The notes: a model not told the origin generated them from the sequence alone. DNA of 33,880 bases from an uncultured Saprospiraceae bacterium (GCA_937967625.1 CALCJP010000107.1:1-33880); one strand, 5' to 3'. Counted from the stretch's first letter, positions 8,167-16,124 are shown. Numbers and translations are program-made.

Positions 8167-11100
8167 ATGAAAACCACCTTTAGCATCTTATCTCTCTTGA
8201 TTGCCACCCAATTATTCACCCAAACGAACTTGACTTCGCCTTTGGCTGATGGTCAAATTATTAAAGTTCCGATTACGGAATCCGGGGTTTATCAACTTGA
8301 TTACAATTACTTGAAAAATGCGGGTTTGAACATTGACGCTGCGAATCCCAAAAATATTAGCATTTGGGGTAATGGTGGCGGCATGATGGATGGCTTGATT
8401 ACTGCCGACTATGATTTGCATGAAAACAGTTTGCACGAAAGTGCGATATTCATATCAGGGGAGGGCGATGGTAGTTTTGACTCTGGTGATTTTATTCGCT
8501 TTTATGGAGAAGGGGCTTCCAAGGTCGCACTTCGAGGAGGGCGTCTGAGCAAAGAGCTGAATCGGTTTGACACTAAGAACTATTATTTTGTCAAAATTGG
8601 AGATGCTCCTGGCTTACGCATATCGAATCAGGCTTCCGCCAATAATCCAACCTACACGAGCACGGGCATCAGCGACGTGATTCGCTATGAAAAGGATGAA
8701 AAAAATCTGCTCAGCGAGTGGGTGCAGACTCAAGGCAGTGGTCAACATTGGTTTGGCGACCAATTCAAAAACACCCGAACTCGATCCTATGATAAAGAAT
8801 TCAACTTTCCGAATCGTATAGCAGCAGCAGGCATTCAGATGGAAGTTCGAATGGCAGCGAGATCAACCTCTGGCAGTACAAATTTTGAAATGGTGGTAGG
8901 CACCGAGTCCAAGACAAGCCCTACTATGAATTCTGTTGGTGGGAGTAATACGACGAGCTACTGCCTCGTCACCCAGCCAGTGGAAGATTTTTTTCCGCAA
9001 GGGGATAATATAGAAGTTCAGATAAATTATCCACCGCGTTCTTTTGAAAGTGAGGCATGGTTGGACTATATCGAAATCAATGCACAGCGCGAGTCCCGTA
9101 TGGTTGGAGAGCAGATGTTTGTACGTGATTTAAATTCTATGAGCGAGGTGACTACTGCTTTTCAAATCGATGGATTGAGTAATAATTTTGAGATATGGGA
9201 TGTGACTGATCCGACCCAAGTCAAAAGGCAGGAAGGAAATCTCAATGGCTCCAATTTTATCTTTAATTCAAATACGATTGATGAATTAAAACAATTCATT
9301 GTTTTCAATAAAAACGAAGGTTTTTTGACTCCGGGAGAGGCGACTTTCGTCGAAAATCAAAACTTACATGGTATTAGCAATGTGGATTTAGCAATTATCT
9401 ACCACGCAGATTTCGCGGAAGCGGCAGAAAAATTAGCGAACCATCGCGAAGATCATAATGGCTATGAGGTCGCATTGGTTAATGTAGAAGAGATTCTAAA
9501 TGAATTTTCAAGTGGCAGTTTAGACCCAGTGGGCATGCGTAATTTTTCCAAAATGCTTTATGATCGCAATCCAGATAAATTCAAGTTTTTGATTTTGTTC
9601 GGAGATGGGTCATTTGACTATAGAAACATTTATGGTAATGATGGCAATTTTATCCCAGTTTATGAGACCGAAAATTCAACGCACCCCATCGACGCCTATC
9701 CTGCAGATGATTTCTTTTCCCTTTTGACAGATGGCGAAGGAAAAGGTCTGAATGGAGATTTGGATGTCGCGGTAGGAAGATTTCCAGTTGGAACTTTGAC
9801 GGAAGCAAATGCGATAGTGGATAAAATCATTAATTACGATACCAGCCCAAGCACAATGAACGACTGGCGCAATCGAATCACTTTCGTGAGTGACGATGAT
9901 GACCATGATAGCTCTGGAACGCATGTGCGCCCTTCAGAACAACATGCCGGTGACGTAGATTCAGATTACCCCAACTTCAATATTGATAAAATTTATTTGG
10001 ATGCCTATCCACAGATAGCCACCTCAGGGGGTCAAAAAATTCCGGCTGTCAATGAGGCAATTGATCAGACGATGTTCAAAGGCGCTTTAGCAATCAATTA
10101 CTTTGGGCATGGAGGTCCGAAAGGATGGGCGCAAGAACGTGTTCTGAAAATCGAAAACATCTTGAGCTGGGAAAACTTCGAAAGGCTGCCCCTTTTCATC
10201 ACGGCGACCTGCACCTTTACTGGCTACGATAACCCATCGTTTAGAAGTGCCGGAGAGGAAGTATTTCTCAATCCAAAAGGAGGTGCTATCGCCATGATGT
10301 CCACCACACGCGCCGTTTACATCAGCGGAAATGAGGCGCTTGCGCGAAATGTTTTTAAAGAAATATTTAAAAGAGAACCAGATGGAAGTTACCTGACTTT
10401 GGGTGAATTGTTCATCAGATCAAAAAATAGAACAGGTGGCTTGAATGGACGAAGATTTACTTTTATCGGAGACCCATCCATGCACTTGGCGTTGCCAGAA
10501 TACAATGTCGCAACCACTATGATCAACACACATGACATCAGCGATGGCAGGTCAGATACCCTTCGCGCCATGCAAGAAGTCACTATCGAAGGCATGATCA
10601 CTGACCAAAACGGTATGTTGATCACTGACTTCAATGGCTCAGTTTATCCAACTATTTTTGATAAAAAATCAACGGTCGAAACACTCGGTCATGAACCTGG
10701 CAAACCGCCGATTCCTTTCGAATTGCAAAAAAACGTTCTGTTTAAAGGAAAAGCGTCTGTCACAAATGGTAAATTCAAATTCACCTTCGTGATGCCAAGT
10801 GATATCAATTATCAATTTGGCTTTGGCAAAATCAGCTACTATGCCGAAAACGGAGTTATTGATGCCTCAGGCAACTATCAAAACATCGTCATCGGCGGAA
10901 CCGATACCAATGCCGAATCAGATGATGAAGGACCACTCGTTGAGGTTTTCATGAACAATGAAAATTTCCGCTCTGGCGGAATCACCGATGAAAATCCAAT
11001 CCTTTTCGTAAAGCTCTCTGACGATAATGGCATTAACGTTGCAGGTACCAGTATTGGTCATGATCTGATCGCTATTTTGGACGACAACCGGCAAGAACCA

Positions 11101-11595
11101 TTCATTCTCAACGACTTCTATGAGTCCGAATTGAATAACTTCCAAAAAGGATTTGTAAGATTTCCTTTGTCCAATTTAGAAGATGGTCGCCATCGCATTC
11201 AAGTGACTGCATGGGACGTTGCCAACAACTCAGGTGAAGGATTCACGGAGTTCGTGGTAGCCAGTTCAGAGACCGCAGCCCTCCTCAATGTATTGAATTA
11301 CCCAAATCCATTTATAGATCAAACTTGCATTAGTTTTGAACACAATCTGGCAGGAGAAGACCTGACCGCAAGTGTTCAAATCTATGACATGGCAGGTAAA
11401 TTGGTCAAATCCATCGAATCCCCAATGATTCCCTCCGGCTATCGCGAATGTCTTCCTTGGGATGGCACCAGCGAAATCGGTCAGCGACTCGCTCGCGGCG
11501 TCTATGTTTATAAAGTAACCTTACGGTCAAATGCCGAGGCAGGCGCAACATTTGGTGAGGTGAGTGAGTATCAGAAAATGGTACTTTTGAAATAG
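8167..11595 (+). CDS. porU: Type IX secretion system sortase PorU (C25 gingipain-like peptidase)
   Basis: About 1142 residues. The track starts at 8146, but the ATG at 8167 (MKTTFSILSLLIATQ) gives a clean signal peptide and is preferred. The central C25 domain has the catalytic His in NYFGHGGPKG (residue ~648) and Cys in TATCTFTGYD (~682), close in position to the active site described for P. gingivalis PorU. GGAIAMMSTTRAVY and TFIGDPSMHLALP complete the domain. The C-terminus (YPNPF, WDGTSEIGQRLARGVYVYKV, YQKMVLLK) is the PorU-type CTD. PorU removes the CTD signal from T9SS cargo at the cell surface and transfers cargo to A-LPS; PorV is its partner and follows downstream. The 268-bp porU-porV spacer has its own promoter box, so porV may be separately transcribed. 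Confidence 0.96.
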   Translation: MKTTFSILSLLIATQLFTQTNLTSPLADGQIIKVPITESGVYQLDYNYLKNAGLNIDAANPKNISIWGNGGGMMDGLITADYDLHENSLHESAIFISGEGDGSFDSGDFIRFYGEGASKVALRGGRLSKELNRFDTKNYYFVKIGDAPGLRISNQASANNPTYTSTGISDVIRYEKDEKNLLSEWVQTQGSGQHWFGDQFKNTRTRSYDKEFNFPNRIAAAGIQMEVRMAARSTSGSTNFEMVVGTESKTSPTMNSVGGSNTTSYCLVTQPVEDFFPQGDNIEVQINYPPRSFESEAWLDYIEINAQRESRMVGEQMFVRDLNSMSEVTTAFQIDGLSNNFEIWDVTDPTQVKRQEGNLNGSNFIFNSNTIDELKQFIVFNKNEGFLTPGEATFVENQNLHGISNVDLAIIYHADFAEAAEKLANHREDHNGYEVALVNVEEILNEFSSGSLDPVGMRNFSKMLYDRNPDKFKFLILFGDGSFDYRNIYGNDGNFIPVYETENSTHPIDAYPADDFFSLLTDGEGKGLNGDLDVAVGRFPVGTLTEANAIVDKIINYDTSPSTMNDWRNRITFVSDDDDHDSSGTHVRPSEQHAGDVDSDYPNFNIDKIYLDAYPQIATSGGQKIPAVNEAIDQTMFKGALAINYFGHGGPKGWAQERVLKIENILSWENFERLPLFITATCTFTGYDNPSFRSAGEEVFLNPKGGAIAMMSTTRAVYISGNEALARNVFKEIFKREPDGSYLTLGELFIRSKNRTGGLNGRRFTFIGDPSMHLALPEYNVATTMINTHDISDGRSDTLRAMQEVTIEGMITDQNGMLITDFNGSVYPTIFDKKSTVETLGHEPGKPPIPFELQKNVLFKGKASVTNGKFKFTFVMPSDINYQFGFGKISYYAENGVIDASGNYQNIVIGGTDTNAESDDEGPLVEVFMNNENFRSGGITDENPILFVKLSDDNGINVAGTSIGHDLIAILDDNRQEPFILNDFYESELNNFQKGFVRFPLSNLEDGRHRIQVTAWDVANNSGEGFTEFVVASSETAALLNVLNYPNPFIDQTCISFEHNLAGEDLTASVQIYDMAGKLVKSIESPMIPSGYRECLPWDGTSEIGQRLARGVYVYKVTLRSNAEAGATFGEVSEYQKMVLLK

Positions 11596-11644
11596 TATAA
11601 AAAAGAATCAAGAGACAAGAGGCAAGAATCAAGACCGTCTCGGC

Positions 11645-11682
11645 TCTTGAAGCGAAGCGGTCTATATTCTTGAAGCGAAGCG
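11645..11682 (+). repeat. Direct repeat TCTTGAAGCGAAGCG x2
   Basis: Two exact 15-bp copies, 23 bp apart, each with the core GCGAAGC. The flanks AGACCG and CGGTCT can also pair around the first copy. Confidence 0.75.
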
Positions 11683-11801
11683 ATCTTGCTTCTAATCAAT
11701 TCTTTTCAAAAAAAAAATCTCTTAATTTAAAATACGCTTCAAAGAAGTGCGTTTTGAGATTGGTTTACAATTAAGATAGCCTTAACAATTCAAATTTTAA
11801 T

Positions 11802-11809
11802 TACTTTTG
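11802..11809 (+). promoter_or_regulatory. -7 promoter box TACTTTTG upstream of porV
   Basis: Matches TAnnTTTG, 55 bp before the porV ATG. No convincing -33 box. Confidence 0.55.
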
Positions 11810-11863
11810 CGACTTGACCATTGACGATGATGGTCTTTAAATACAAAAATCAAAGCTCAACCC

Positions 11864-13060
11864 ATGAGAAATTTTTTCTTATTACTAATAACCTTTTCAG
11901 CGCTAATCTATAGCACCCCTGCCATGGCACAAAGTGCCGTTTGTGACGCCAATGGACGCAACCCTATCACAGGTGAGTTGTGTTTGAATTCAATTTCTAC
12001 CGCAGTTCCGTTTTTAAGAATTGTGCCTGCTTCAAGAGCAGCCGGTATGGGAGACGCAGGAATCGCAATTTCAGCAGACCCAAATGCGATGCACTTCAAT
12101 GCTTCAAAATTGGTTTTTGCAGAAAGAGACATGAGTTTCGGCGCGACTTTCACGCCTTGGCTACGTGCACTCGGACTCAACGACGTTTATATGGCATACC
12201 TTTCTGGCTATCGCCAATTGAACGACCTCCAAGCAGTTGGAATGAGTTTGCGTTACTTCTCTTTAGGAAGCATTCAGTTTACGGACAATGACGGTAATCT
12301 CCTGAATACAGGTAAGCCATACGAATTTGAACTTACCGCTGCTTACTCAAGAAAATTGTCTGAGAAATTTTCAGCGTCATTGGCTGCGAAATATATTTTC
12401 TCAGATTTAGCTTCTGGACAACAAGTACCAGGAACTGGTGAAACCATTGAGCCAGGAAAAGGCTTCGCTGCTGATATCGGCTTCACTTACATTCAGCCAA
12501 TCGAAATGGAAACCATGGAGTCCACGCTAAGATTAGGATTGGCACTTTCCAATATCGGAACTAAAATCACCTACACCAACTCTATCAACAGAGATTTCCT
12601 ACCGGCAAACTTCGGTTTGGGAGCGGCTTGGGAGTTAGGTTTAGACAATTATAATTCGCTTACCATCGCAACAGATATCAACAAATTGATGGTTCCATCT
12701 CCGCAATTTGACGGCACAAATAACAGAGACCAATCTGTAATTGGTGGCGCCTTAGGCTCTTTCGGTGACGCACCGGGAGGCGGAAGCGAAGAGTTGAGAG
12801 AGTTGATGTACTCAATCGGTTTGGAGTACTGGTATGACAAACAATTTGCGGTAAGAGCAGGTTACTTCAACGAGCATGCTTCAAAAGGAAATCGTAAATT
12901 CTTGACTGTTGGTTTAGGTTTGAAATACAACGTATTTGGTTTAGACCTTTCCTACTTGGTCCCAACGACCAACCAACAAAATCCATTGGATAACACCTTA
13001 AGATTTACACTCATCTTCGACTTTGGATTGTTTGGTGACGAAGAGATTCAGAACAATTAA
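11864..13060 (+). CDS. porV: Type IX secretion system outer-membrane protein PorV (LptO)
   Basis: A 398-residue outer-membrane barrel of the FadL-like PorV family. The signal peptide ends at PAMAQ. The diagnostic segment TAVPFLRIVPASRAAGMGDAG is followed by ADPNAMHFNASKLVFAE, then repeated amphipathic strands and the terminal barrel strand LRFTLIFDFG. PorV collects cargo from the SprA/Sov translocon and delivers it to the PorU sortase. It is the gene after porU, and a terminator immediately follows the stop codon. Confidence 0.96.
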   Translation: MRNFFLLLITFSALIYSTPAMAQSAVCDANGRNPITGELCLNSISTAVPFLRIVPASRAAGMGDAGIAISADPNAMHFNASKLVFAERDMSFGATFTPWLRALGLNDVYMAYLSGYRQLNDLQAVGMSLRYFSLGSIQFTDNDGNLLNTGKPYEFELTAAYSRKLSEKFSASLAAKYIFSDLASGQQVPGTGETIEPGKGFAADIGFTYIQPIEMETMESTLRLGLALSNIGTKITYTNSINRDFLPANFGLGAAWELGLDNYNSLTIATDINKLMVPSPQFDGTNNRDQSVIGGALGSFGDAPGGGSEELRELMYSIGLEYWYDKQFAVRAGYFNEHASKGNRKFLTVGLGLKYNVFGLDLSYLVPTTNQQNPLDNTLRFTLIFDFGLFGDEEIQNN

Positions 13061-13080
13061 TCTTAAATCCACTTAAACTA

Positions 13081-13116
13081 AAAAAGCCCAAATGCAACTT
13101 GCATTTGGGCTTTTTT
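13081..13116 (+). terminator. Terminator after porV
   Basis: AAAAAGCCCAAATGC pairs with GCATTTGGGCTTTTT around a short loop and ends in a T run. It is symmetrical, so it could work in both directions. Confidence 0.92.
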
Positions 13117-13165
13117 ATTGGGAGATAACTTCAAAATATCGCCTACTTGTCAAGACCTCTTTTTT

Positions 13166-13182
13166 CTCCCTTTCGGGAAATG
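13166..13182 (-). repeat. micro-hairpin, stem CCC/GGG
   Basis: The minus strand reads CATTTCCCGAAAGGGAG. Its CATTT end faces the copy at 13227. Confidence 0.85.
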
Positions 13183-13226
13183 GATTCCCCAAAAAAATGA
13201 AATACAGCCAAAAAATCTCCAACCAA

Positions 13227-13241
13227 ATTTCGCGAAAGCGA
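13227..13241 (+). repeat. micro-hairpin, stem TCGC/GCGA
   Basis: ATTTCGCGAAAGCGA, intergenic. Confidence 0.85.
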
Positions 13242-13331
13242 GCCAAACTTGAACTTTGAGGGCACGTAGTTTTGATAGCGCTAAACTTTTCCGCATTGAA
13301 TTGATTTAATATTATGAACCTGAGTAGGGAA

Positions 13332-13358
13332 CAAAACATAGGTTTACTAAATTTCGCT
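13332..13358 (+). repeat. Dispersed repeat with GGTTTACTAAATTTCGCT
   Basis: Closely resembles 29566-29590 (CAAAACC-AAGGTTTACTAAACTTCGCT). The match continues upstream through a TAGGG-like flank. Confidence 0.65.
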
Positions 13359-13386
13359 CCCGACTAAAGTACGGGACAAGTTTTCG
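13357..13386 (+). repeat. 30-bp palindromic repeat, variant copy
   Basis: Same outer CTCCCG, CGGGACAAG and TTTTCG as the other copies and the same 30-bp length. The inner loop region is changed to ACTAAAGTA, whose ACT and AGT can still pair. Confidence 0.7.
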
Positions 13387-13505
13387 CTAAGTAAGAGACT
13401 GTCATAAAAAGAAAATTTAATACTGCTCTCCTACTTAAATGCACTGATTCAAATAATCCTATTCGCGAGTTTTTTTAAAAGTTAAATTTATTAAAACTCA
13501 TATTT

Positions 13506-13513
13506 TACTTTTG
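13506..13513 (+). promoter_or_regulatory. -7 promoter box TACTTTTG of sterol desaturase gene
   Basis: Matches TAnnTTTG, 39 bp upstream of the ATG; the -33 region is T-rich but has no TTTG. Confidence 0.55.
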
Positions 13514-13551
13514 TCCTTTACTCAGATTACAAACAAGTCTTTTATCTTTTT

Positions 13552-14622
13552 ATGGAAAAATATTGGAACATATTCGCCAGCGGTTACAGCAATTATGCGA
13601 GTTACCTTTGGTATGAAATCACGCATCCGCATTGGAAAAATTATTTCTATTGGCTGATTGCCGTTTCGCTCTACTTTTTTGTCTTGGAAGTGGTCATTCC
13701 TTGGCGGAAGAAGCAGCCGGTCTTCCGAAAGGATTTTTGGATGGATGGGTTTTATATGTTTTTCAATTTCTTTTTGTTTTCGCTGATTATCTACAATGCC
13801 GCCTCAGATGTGGTGGTCAATCTCTTTAATGATGGCATCATGGCTATCACGGGCGGCTTCGATTTACAAGCCATGAATCCGATGAATGATTTTCCCTTGT
13901 GGGCGATTTTACTTATTGGATTTATAGTGCGTGATTTTGTGCAATGGAACATCCATCGAATGCTCCATAAATCAGACTGGTTGTGGCAGTTTCATAAAGT
14001 TCACCACTCAGTCGAGGAGATGGGCTTCGCAGCGCATTTGCGCTATCACTGGATGGAAAATGTGGTCTATCGAACTTTCGAATATATTCCTTTGGCACTG
14101 CTCGGCATTGGGCTGTATGACTTTTTCATCATCCATATTTTTACGCTGGCGTGGGGGCATTACAATCACTCGAACATTCGGTTGAGTGGTGCGATTACTG
14201 GCGGGCTGCTTGGTGGACTGATTGGCGTGGTGCTGGCGAATGGCTTGCTTGACATGACTCTTTTAGCGGACTTTCTACCTCCCGAAGCGAGTTCGGGACA
14301 AGTTTTCGGCAAATTGGGTATCATACTCGCAGCTGTCCTCATCGGTAGTCTGTTGCTTGGAAGAGTGGTGAAATATCTATTCAACAGTCCCGAAATGCAC
14401 ATCTGGCACCACTCGCATGATTTGCCTCATGAACGCCGCTTTGGCATCAACTTCGGATTGACGCTTGCGATTTGGGACTACCTTTTTGGTACCGCGTATA
14501 TCCCTCATGATGGGCGAGATATTAAGTTGGGGTTTCCGGGCGTGGAGCATTTCCCGAAAGGGTTTTTGGGGCAAAATGCTTTGGGCTTTGGAAGGACTGA
14601 GTATGAGAAACTGGAGGAGTAG
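13552..14622 (+). CDS. Sterol desaturase/fatty acid hydroxylase superfamily membrane protein
   Basis: A 356-residue multi-pass membrane protein with the di-iron histidine boxes of the superfamily: HRMLH (from residue 135), HKVHH (148), HYNHSN (~202) and HIWHH (283). Such enzymes hydroxylate or desaturate lipids at the cytoplasmic membrane; the substrate is unknown. Between the third and last His boxes sits a long segment (about residues 212-275) made of two hydrophobic stretches. Between those lies [10 protein letters not shown], encoded by the 30-bp palindromic repeat. Many family members pass from HSNI almost directly to the final box, so this is an expanded loop or an added hairpin of membrane helices. 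HFPKGF near the C-terminus overlaps a micro-hairpin. Confidence 0.88.
   Translation: MEKYWNIFASGYSNYASYLWYEITHPHWKNYFYWLIAVSLYFFVLEVVIPWRKKQPVFRKDFWMDGFYMFFNFFLFSLIIYNAASDVVVNLFNDGIMAITGGFDLQAMNPMNDFPLWAILLIGFIVRDFVQWNIHRMLHKSDWLWQFHKVHHSVEEMGFAAHLRYHWMENVVYRTFEYIPLALLGIGLYDFFIIHIFTLAWGHYNHSNIRLSGAITGGLLGGLIGVVLANGLLDMTLLADFLPPEASSGQVFGKLGIILAAVLIGSLLLGRVVKYLFNSPEMHIWHHSHDLPHERRFGINFGLTLAIWDYLFGTAYIPHDGRDIKLGFPGVEHFPKGFLGQNALGFGRTEYEKLEE
14279..14308 (+). repeat. 30-bp palindromic repeat, copy in sterol desaturase gene
   Basis: CCCGAAGCGAGTTCGGGA plus CAAGTTTTCG, read as [10 protein letters not shown], the same frame as in the photolyase gene. Confidence 0.85.
14548..14562 (+). repeat. micro-hairpin, stem CCC/GGG, in CDS
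   Basis: CATTTCCCGAAAGGG read as HFPKG. FPK is natural at this position, so insertion is not required. Confidence 0.6.
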
Positions 14623-14650
14623 TGTACATTTTCTTATGGGACGAAGAGGA

Positions 14651-14690
14651 ACGCTGATTACGCGGATGGACGCTGGTTTTCGCGGATTTT
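14651..14690 (+). repeat. Four 10-bp units, CGCtGATTA/CGCGGATNNN type
   Basis: Successive decamers begin ACGCTGATT, ACGCGGATGG, ACGCTGGTTT and TCGCGGATTT. The 10-bp period matches one DNA turn. Confidence 0.7.
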
Positions 14691-14693
14691 AAT

Positions 14694-14710
14694 TTCGCTT
14701 TCGCGAAATG
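14694..14710 (-). repeat. micro-hairpin, stem CGC/GCG
   Basis: The minus strand reads CATTTCGCGAAAGCGAA. It joins the decamer repeat to the following minisatellite. Confidence 0.85.
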
Positions 14711-14785
14711 GCAACTCCGGCAACAATGGTAACTCGGCAACAATGGCAACTCCGGTAACAATGGCAACTCGGCAACAATGGCAAC
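14707..14785 (+). repeat. Minisatellite of AATGGCAACTCCGGCAAC-like units
   Basis: Units of 18, 17, 18, 17 and 9 bp alternate between ACTCCGG and ACTCGG forms, so the true period is a 35-bp dimer repeated just over twice. It ends 45 bp upstream of the lipoprotein start codon. Confidence 0.9.
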
Positions 14786-14829
14786 AATTTTACTACCTTT
14801 AATCTACATTCATAATCAAAACAATTTAG

Positions 14830-15618
14830 ATGAAGAATTATACTTTTTTACTGGCGCTATGCCTGTTTTTCTCCTGCAAAAATGCAGAAACCAATACCTC
14901 AAAAACGGCGGAGGCAGAAACGACTACCACGGAGTCAAAATACACCTTGACGCCATTCAGCCAATCTCCTGAATTTCCTGACGCAAAGATTTCCTCTATG
15001 GAATATAAAAATGGAAAATTTACATTTGGAGTAGATGGCGACTCTTATGAATTGGGGGTTCAAACTCCCGATGCGCCTCAAAAGATGTGCGCCAATTCAG
15101 GCAAAGGACAGCACATTCATTTGATTATCGACAACGCGCCTTATGCTGCAAAATACACAGCCGAGTTTGAGTATGATGTCGCTGATGGAGACCACTATCT
15201 ATTGGCATTTCTCTCGCGGTCTTACCATGAGAGCATCAAGACGGATGCTGCCAATGTGTTGTATAAAATCAATGTAGCAGACAAGAGTCTCAAAGATATC
15301 AAAGAGGTGAAAGAGCCAATGCTCACTTACAGTCGCCCAAAAGGAACCTATGTAGGAGCAGCAGACACCAAGAAGGTCATGCTTGATTTTTATGTTTCTA
15401 ACTTGACTTTAGGAGCGGACTATAAAGTAAAAGTGGACATCAATGGTGAAACTGCTGCAACGCTCGACACTTGGCAACCGTACTATATCGAAGGCATGCC
15501 GATGGGTGAAAATACCATCAAGTTGACTTTGGTGGATGGCGCCGGAAAGACAGTTGATACGCCGCTTAATCCAGTAGAAAGAACGTTTACCTTGAAGGCT
15601 GACCCAGCGGAGGGGTAG
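14830..15618 (+). CDS. Conserved hypothetical lipoprotein
   Basis: A 262-residue protein with a lipoprotein signal peptide (MKNYTFLLALCLFFS-C, Cys ~17) and then a Thr/Glu-rich tether (TAEAETTTTES). The globular part has PQKMCANSGKGQHIHLIIDNAPY, a histidine-containing block, and HYLLAFLSRSYHESIK. The end (VKVDINGETAATL, GENTIKLTLVDGAGKTVDTP) looks like an Ig-like beta-sandwich. I do not recognise a named family. It is probably attached to a membrane facing the periplasm. A strong shared terminator separates it from rpsT. Confidence 0.8.
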   Translation: MKNYTFLLALCLFFSCKNAETNTSKTAEAETTTTESKYTLTPFSQSPEFPDAKISSMEYKNGKFTFGVDGDSYELGVQTPDAPQKMCANSGKGQHIHLIIDNAPYAAKYTAEFEYDVADGDHYLLAFLSRSYHESIKTDAANVLYKINVADKSLKDIKEVKEPMLTYSRPKGTYVGAADTKKVMLDFYVSNLTLGADYKVKVDINGETAATLDTWQPYYIEGMPMGENTIKLTLVDGAGKTVDTPLNPVERTFTLKADPAEG

Positions 15619-15641
15619 TCTATAGATAGCCACACAAGTCG

Positions 15642-15709
15642 CCCATGAATGAAATTCATGGGTTGCTTACCGAGACTTGACATAGCAACCCACGAATTTC
15701 ATTCGTGGG
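15642..15709. repeat. Pair of covarying GAA-triloop hairpins, inverted to each other
   Basis: Hairpin A (15642-15662) has arms CCCATGAAT/ATTCATGGG around GAA. Hairpin B (15689-15709) has arms CCCACGAAT/ATTCGTGGG around TTC, i.e. the same element on the other strand with a T:A pair changed to C:G. GGGTTGCT and AGCAACCC between them also pair. The organisation resembles a BIME (paired REP elements). Confidence 0.88.
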
Positions 15710-15730
15710 TAGGGCAGAAAGCAATAAAAT

Positions 15731-15769
15731 AAAAAAGCCCGAAGTTTCATCGAAACTTCGGGCTTTTTT
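15731..15769. terminator. Bidirectional terminator between lipoprotein gene and rpsT
   Basis: An 18-bp perfect stem (AAAAAAGCCCGAAGTTTC and its complement) with an ATC loop and T runs on both strands. It serves both convergent transcripts. Confidence 0.95.
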
Positions 15770-15798
15770 AAACCTCAAGTAATTAATTCAAAAAAGAC

Positions 15799-16053
15799 TT
15801 AGTTCAATCCACCAACAAATTTGGTCAACTTGCCTTTCAAGTTACTTGCTTTATTGTCGTGCCAAGTATTCTTCTTAGCCAACTTGTCAATCATGCTAAT
15901 CACTTTTGGCAAAAATGAACTGGCTTCTTTTGCGTCAGTCATCTCACGCAATTTAGCGATAGCAGTACGAGCTGTCTTTTTATAGTAGCGATTACGAGTT
16001 CTGATTTTCTCGTTTTGTCGCATTCTCTTCTTAGCTGATTTATGATTAGCCAT
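15799..16053 (-). CDS. rpsT: 30S ribosomal protein S20
   Basis: An 84-residue basic protein beginning MANHKSAKKRMRQNEKIRTRN, with the typical S20 pattern of helical Lys/Arg/Ala-rich sequence and a C-terminal LKGKLTKFVGGLN. It binds 16S rRNA in the 30S body and is monocistronic here, with a promoter box about 70 bp upstream and a strong terminator behind it. Confidence 0.97.
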   Translation of the reverse strand: MANHKSAKKRMRQNEKIRTRNRYYKKTARTAIAKLREMTDAKEASSFLPKVISMIDKLAKKNTWHDNKASNLKGKLTKFVGGLN

Positions 16054-16103
16054 ATTTCTATGTTTTTATTTAAATTTTTTCTTTACGAAAAATGAATACT
16101 AAG

Positions 16104-16121
16104 CATTTTCCGCATAAGCGG
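16104..16121 (+). repeat. micro-hairpin-like sequence with ATAA loop in rpsT leader
   Basis: CATTTTCCGCATAAGCGG has the CATTTT leader and a CCGC/GCGG stem but ATAA in place of GAAA. It lies in the predicted 5' leader of rpsT mRNA, so it could also be an S20 autoregulatory structure. Confidence 0.45.
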
Positions 16122-16124
16122 GCG

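Larger units (their letters stand above)
11596..11863. other. porU-porV intergenic region with repeats
   Basis: No gene seen. It begins with direct repeats of AAGAATCAAGA and AAGAGGCAAG. Two copies of TCTTGAAGCGAAGCG follow at 11645 and 11668 (period 23 bp), each containing a GC-GAA-GC mini-hairpin. Next come an A-rich stretch and the porV promoter box. Confidence 0.7.
13061..13551. other. 491-bp gene-free region downstream of porV
   Basis: Contains the porV terminator, two micro-hairpins in head-to-head orientation (13166 and 13227), a copy of a GGTTTACTAAA repeat (13332), a variant of the 30-bp palindromic repeat (13357), and the promoter of the sterol desaturase gene. The 74-aa minus-strand ORF here is made of these repeats and is not considered a gene. 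Confidence 0.75.

Noticed and set aside
13681-13740. CTTCCGAAAGGA in the sterol desaturase gene
   Set aside because: The stem is short, the ATTT leader is absent and VFRKDF fits the protein.
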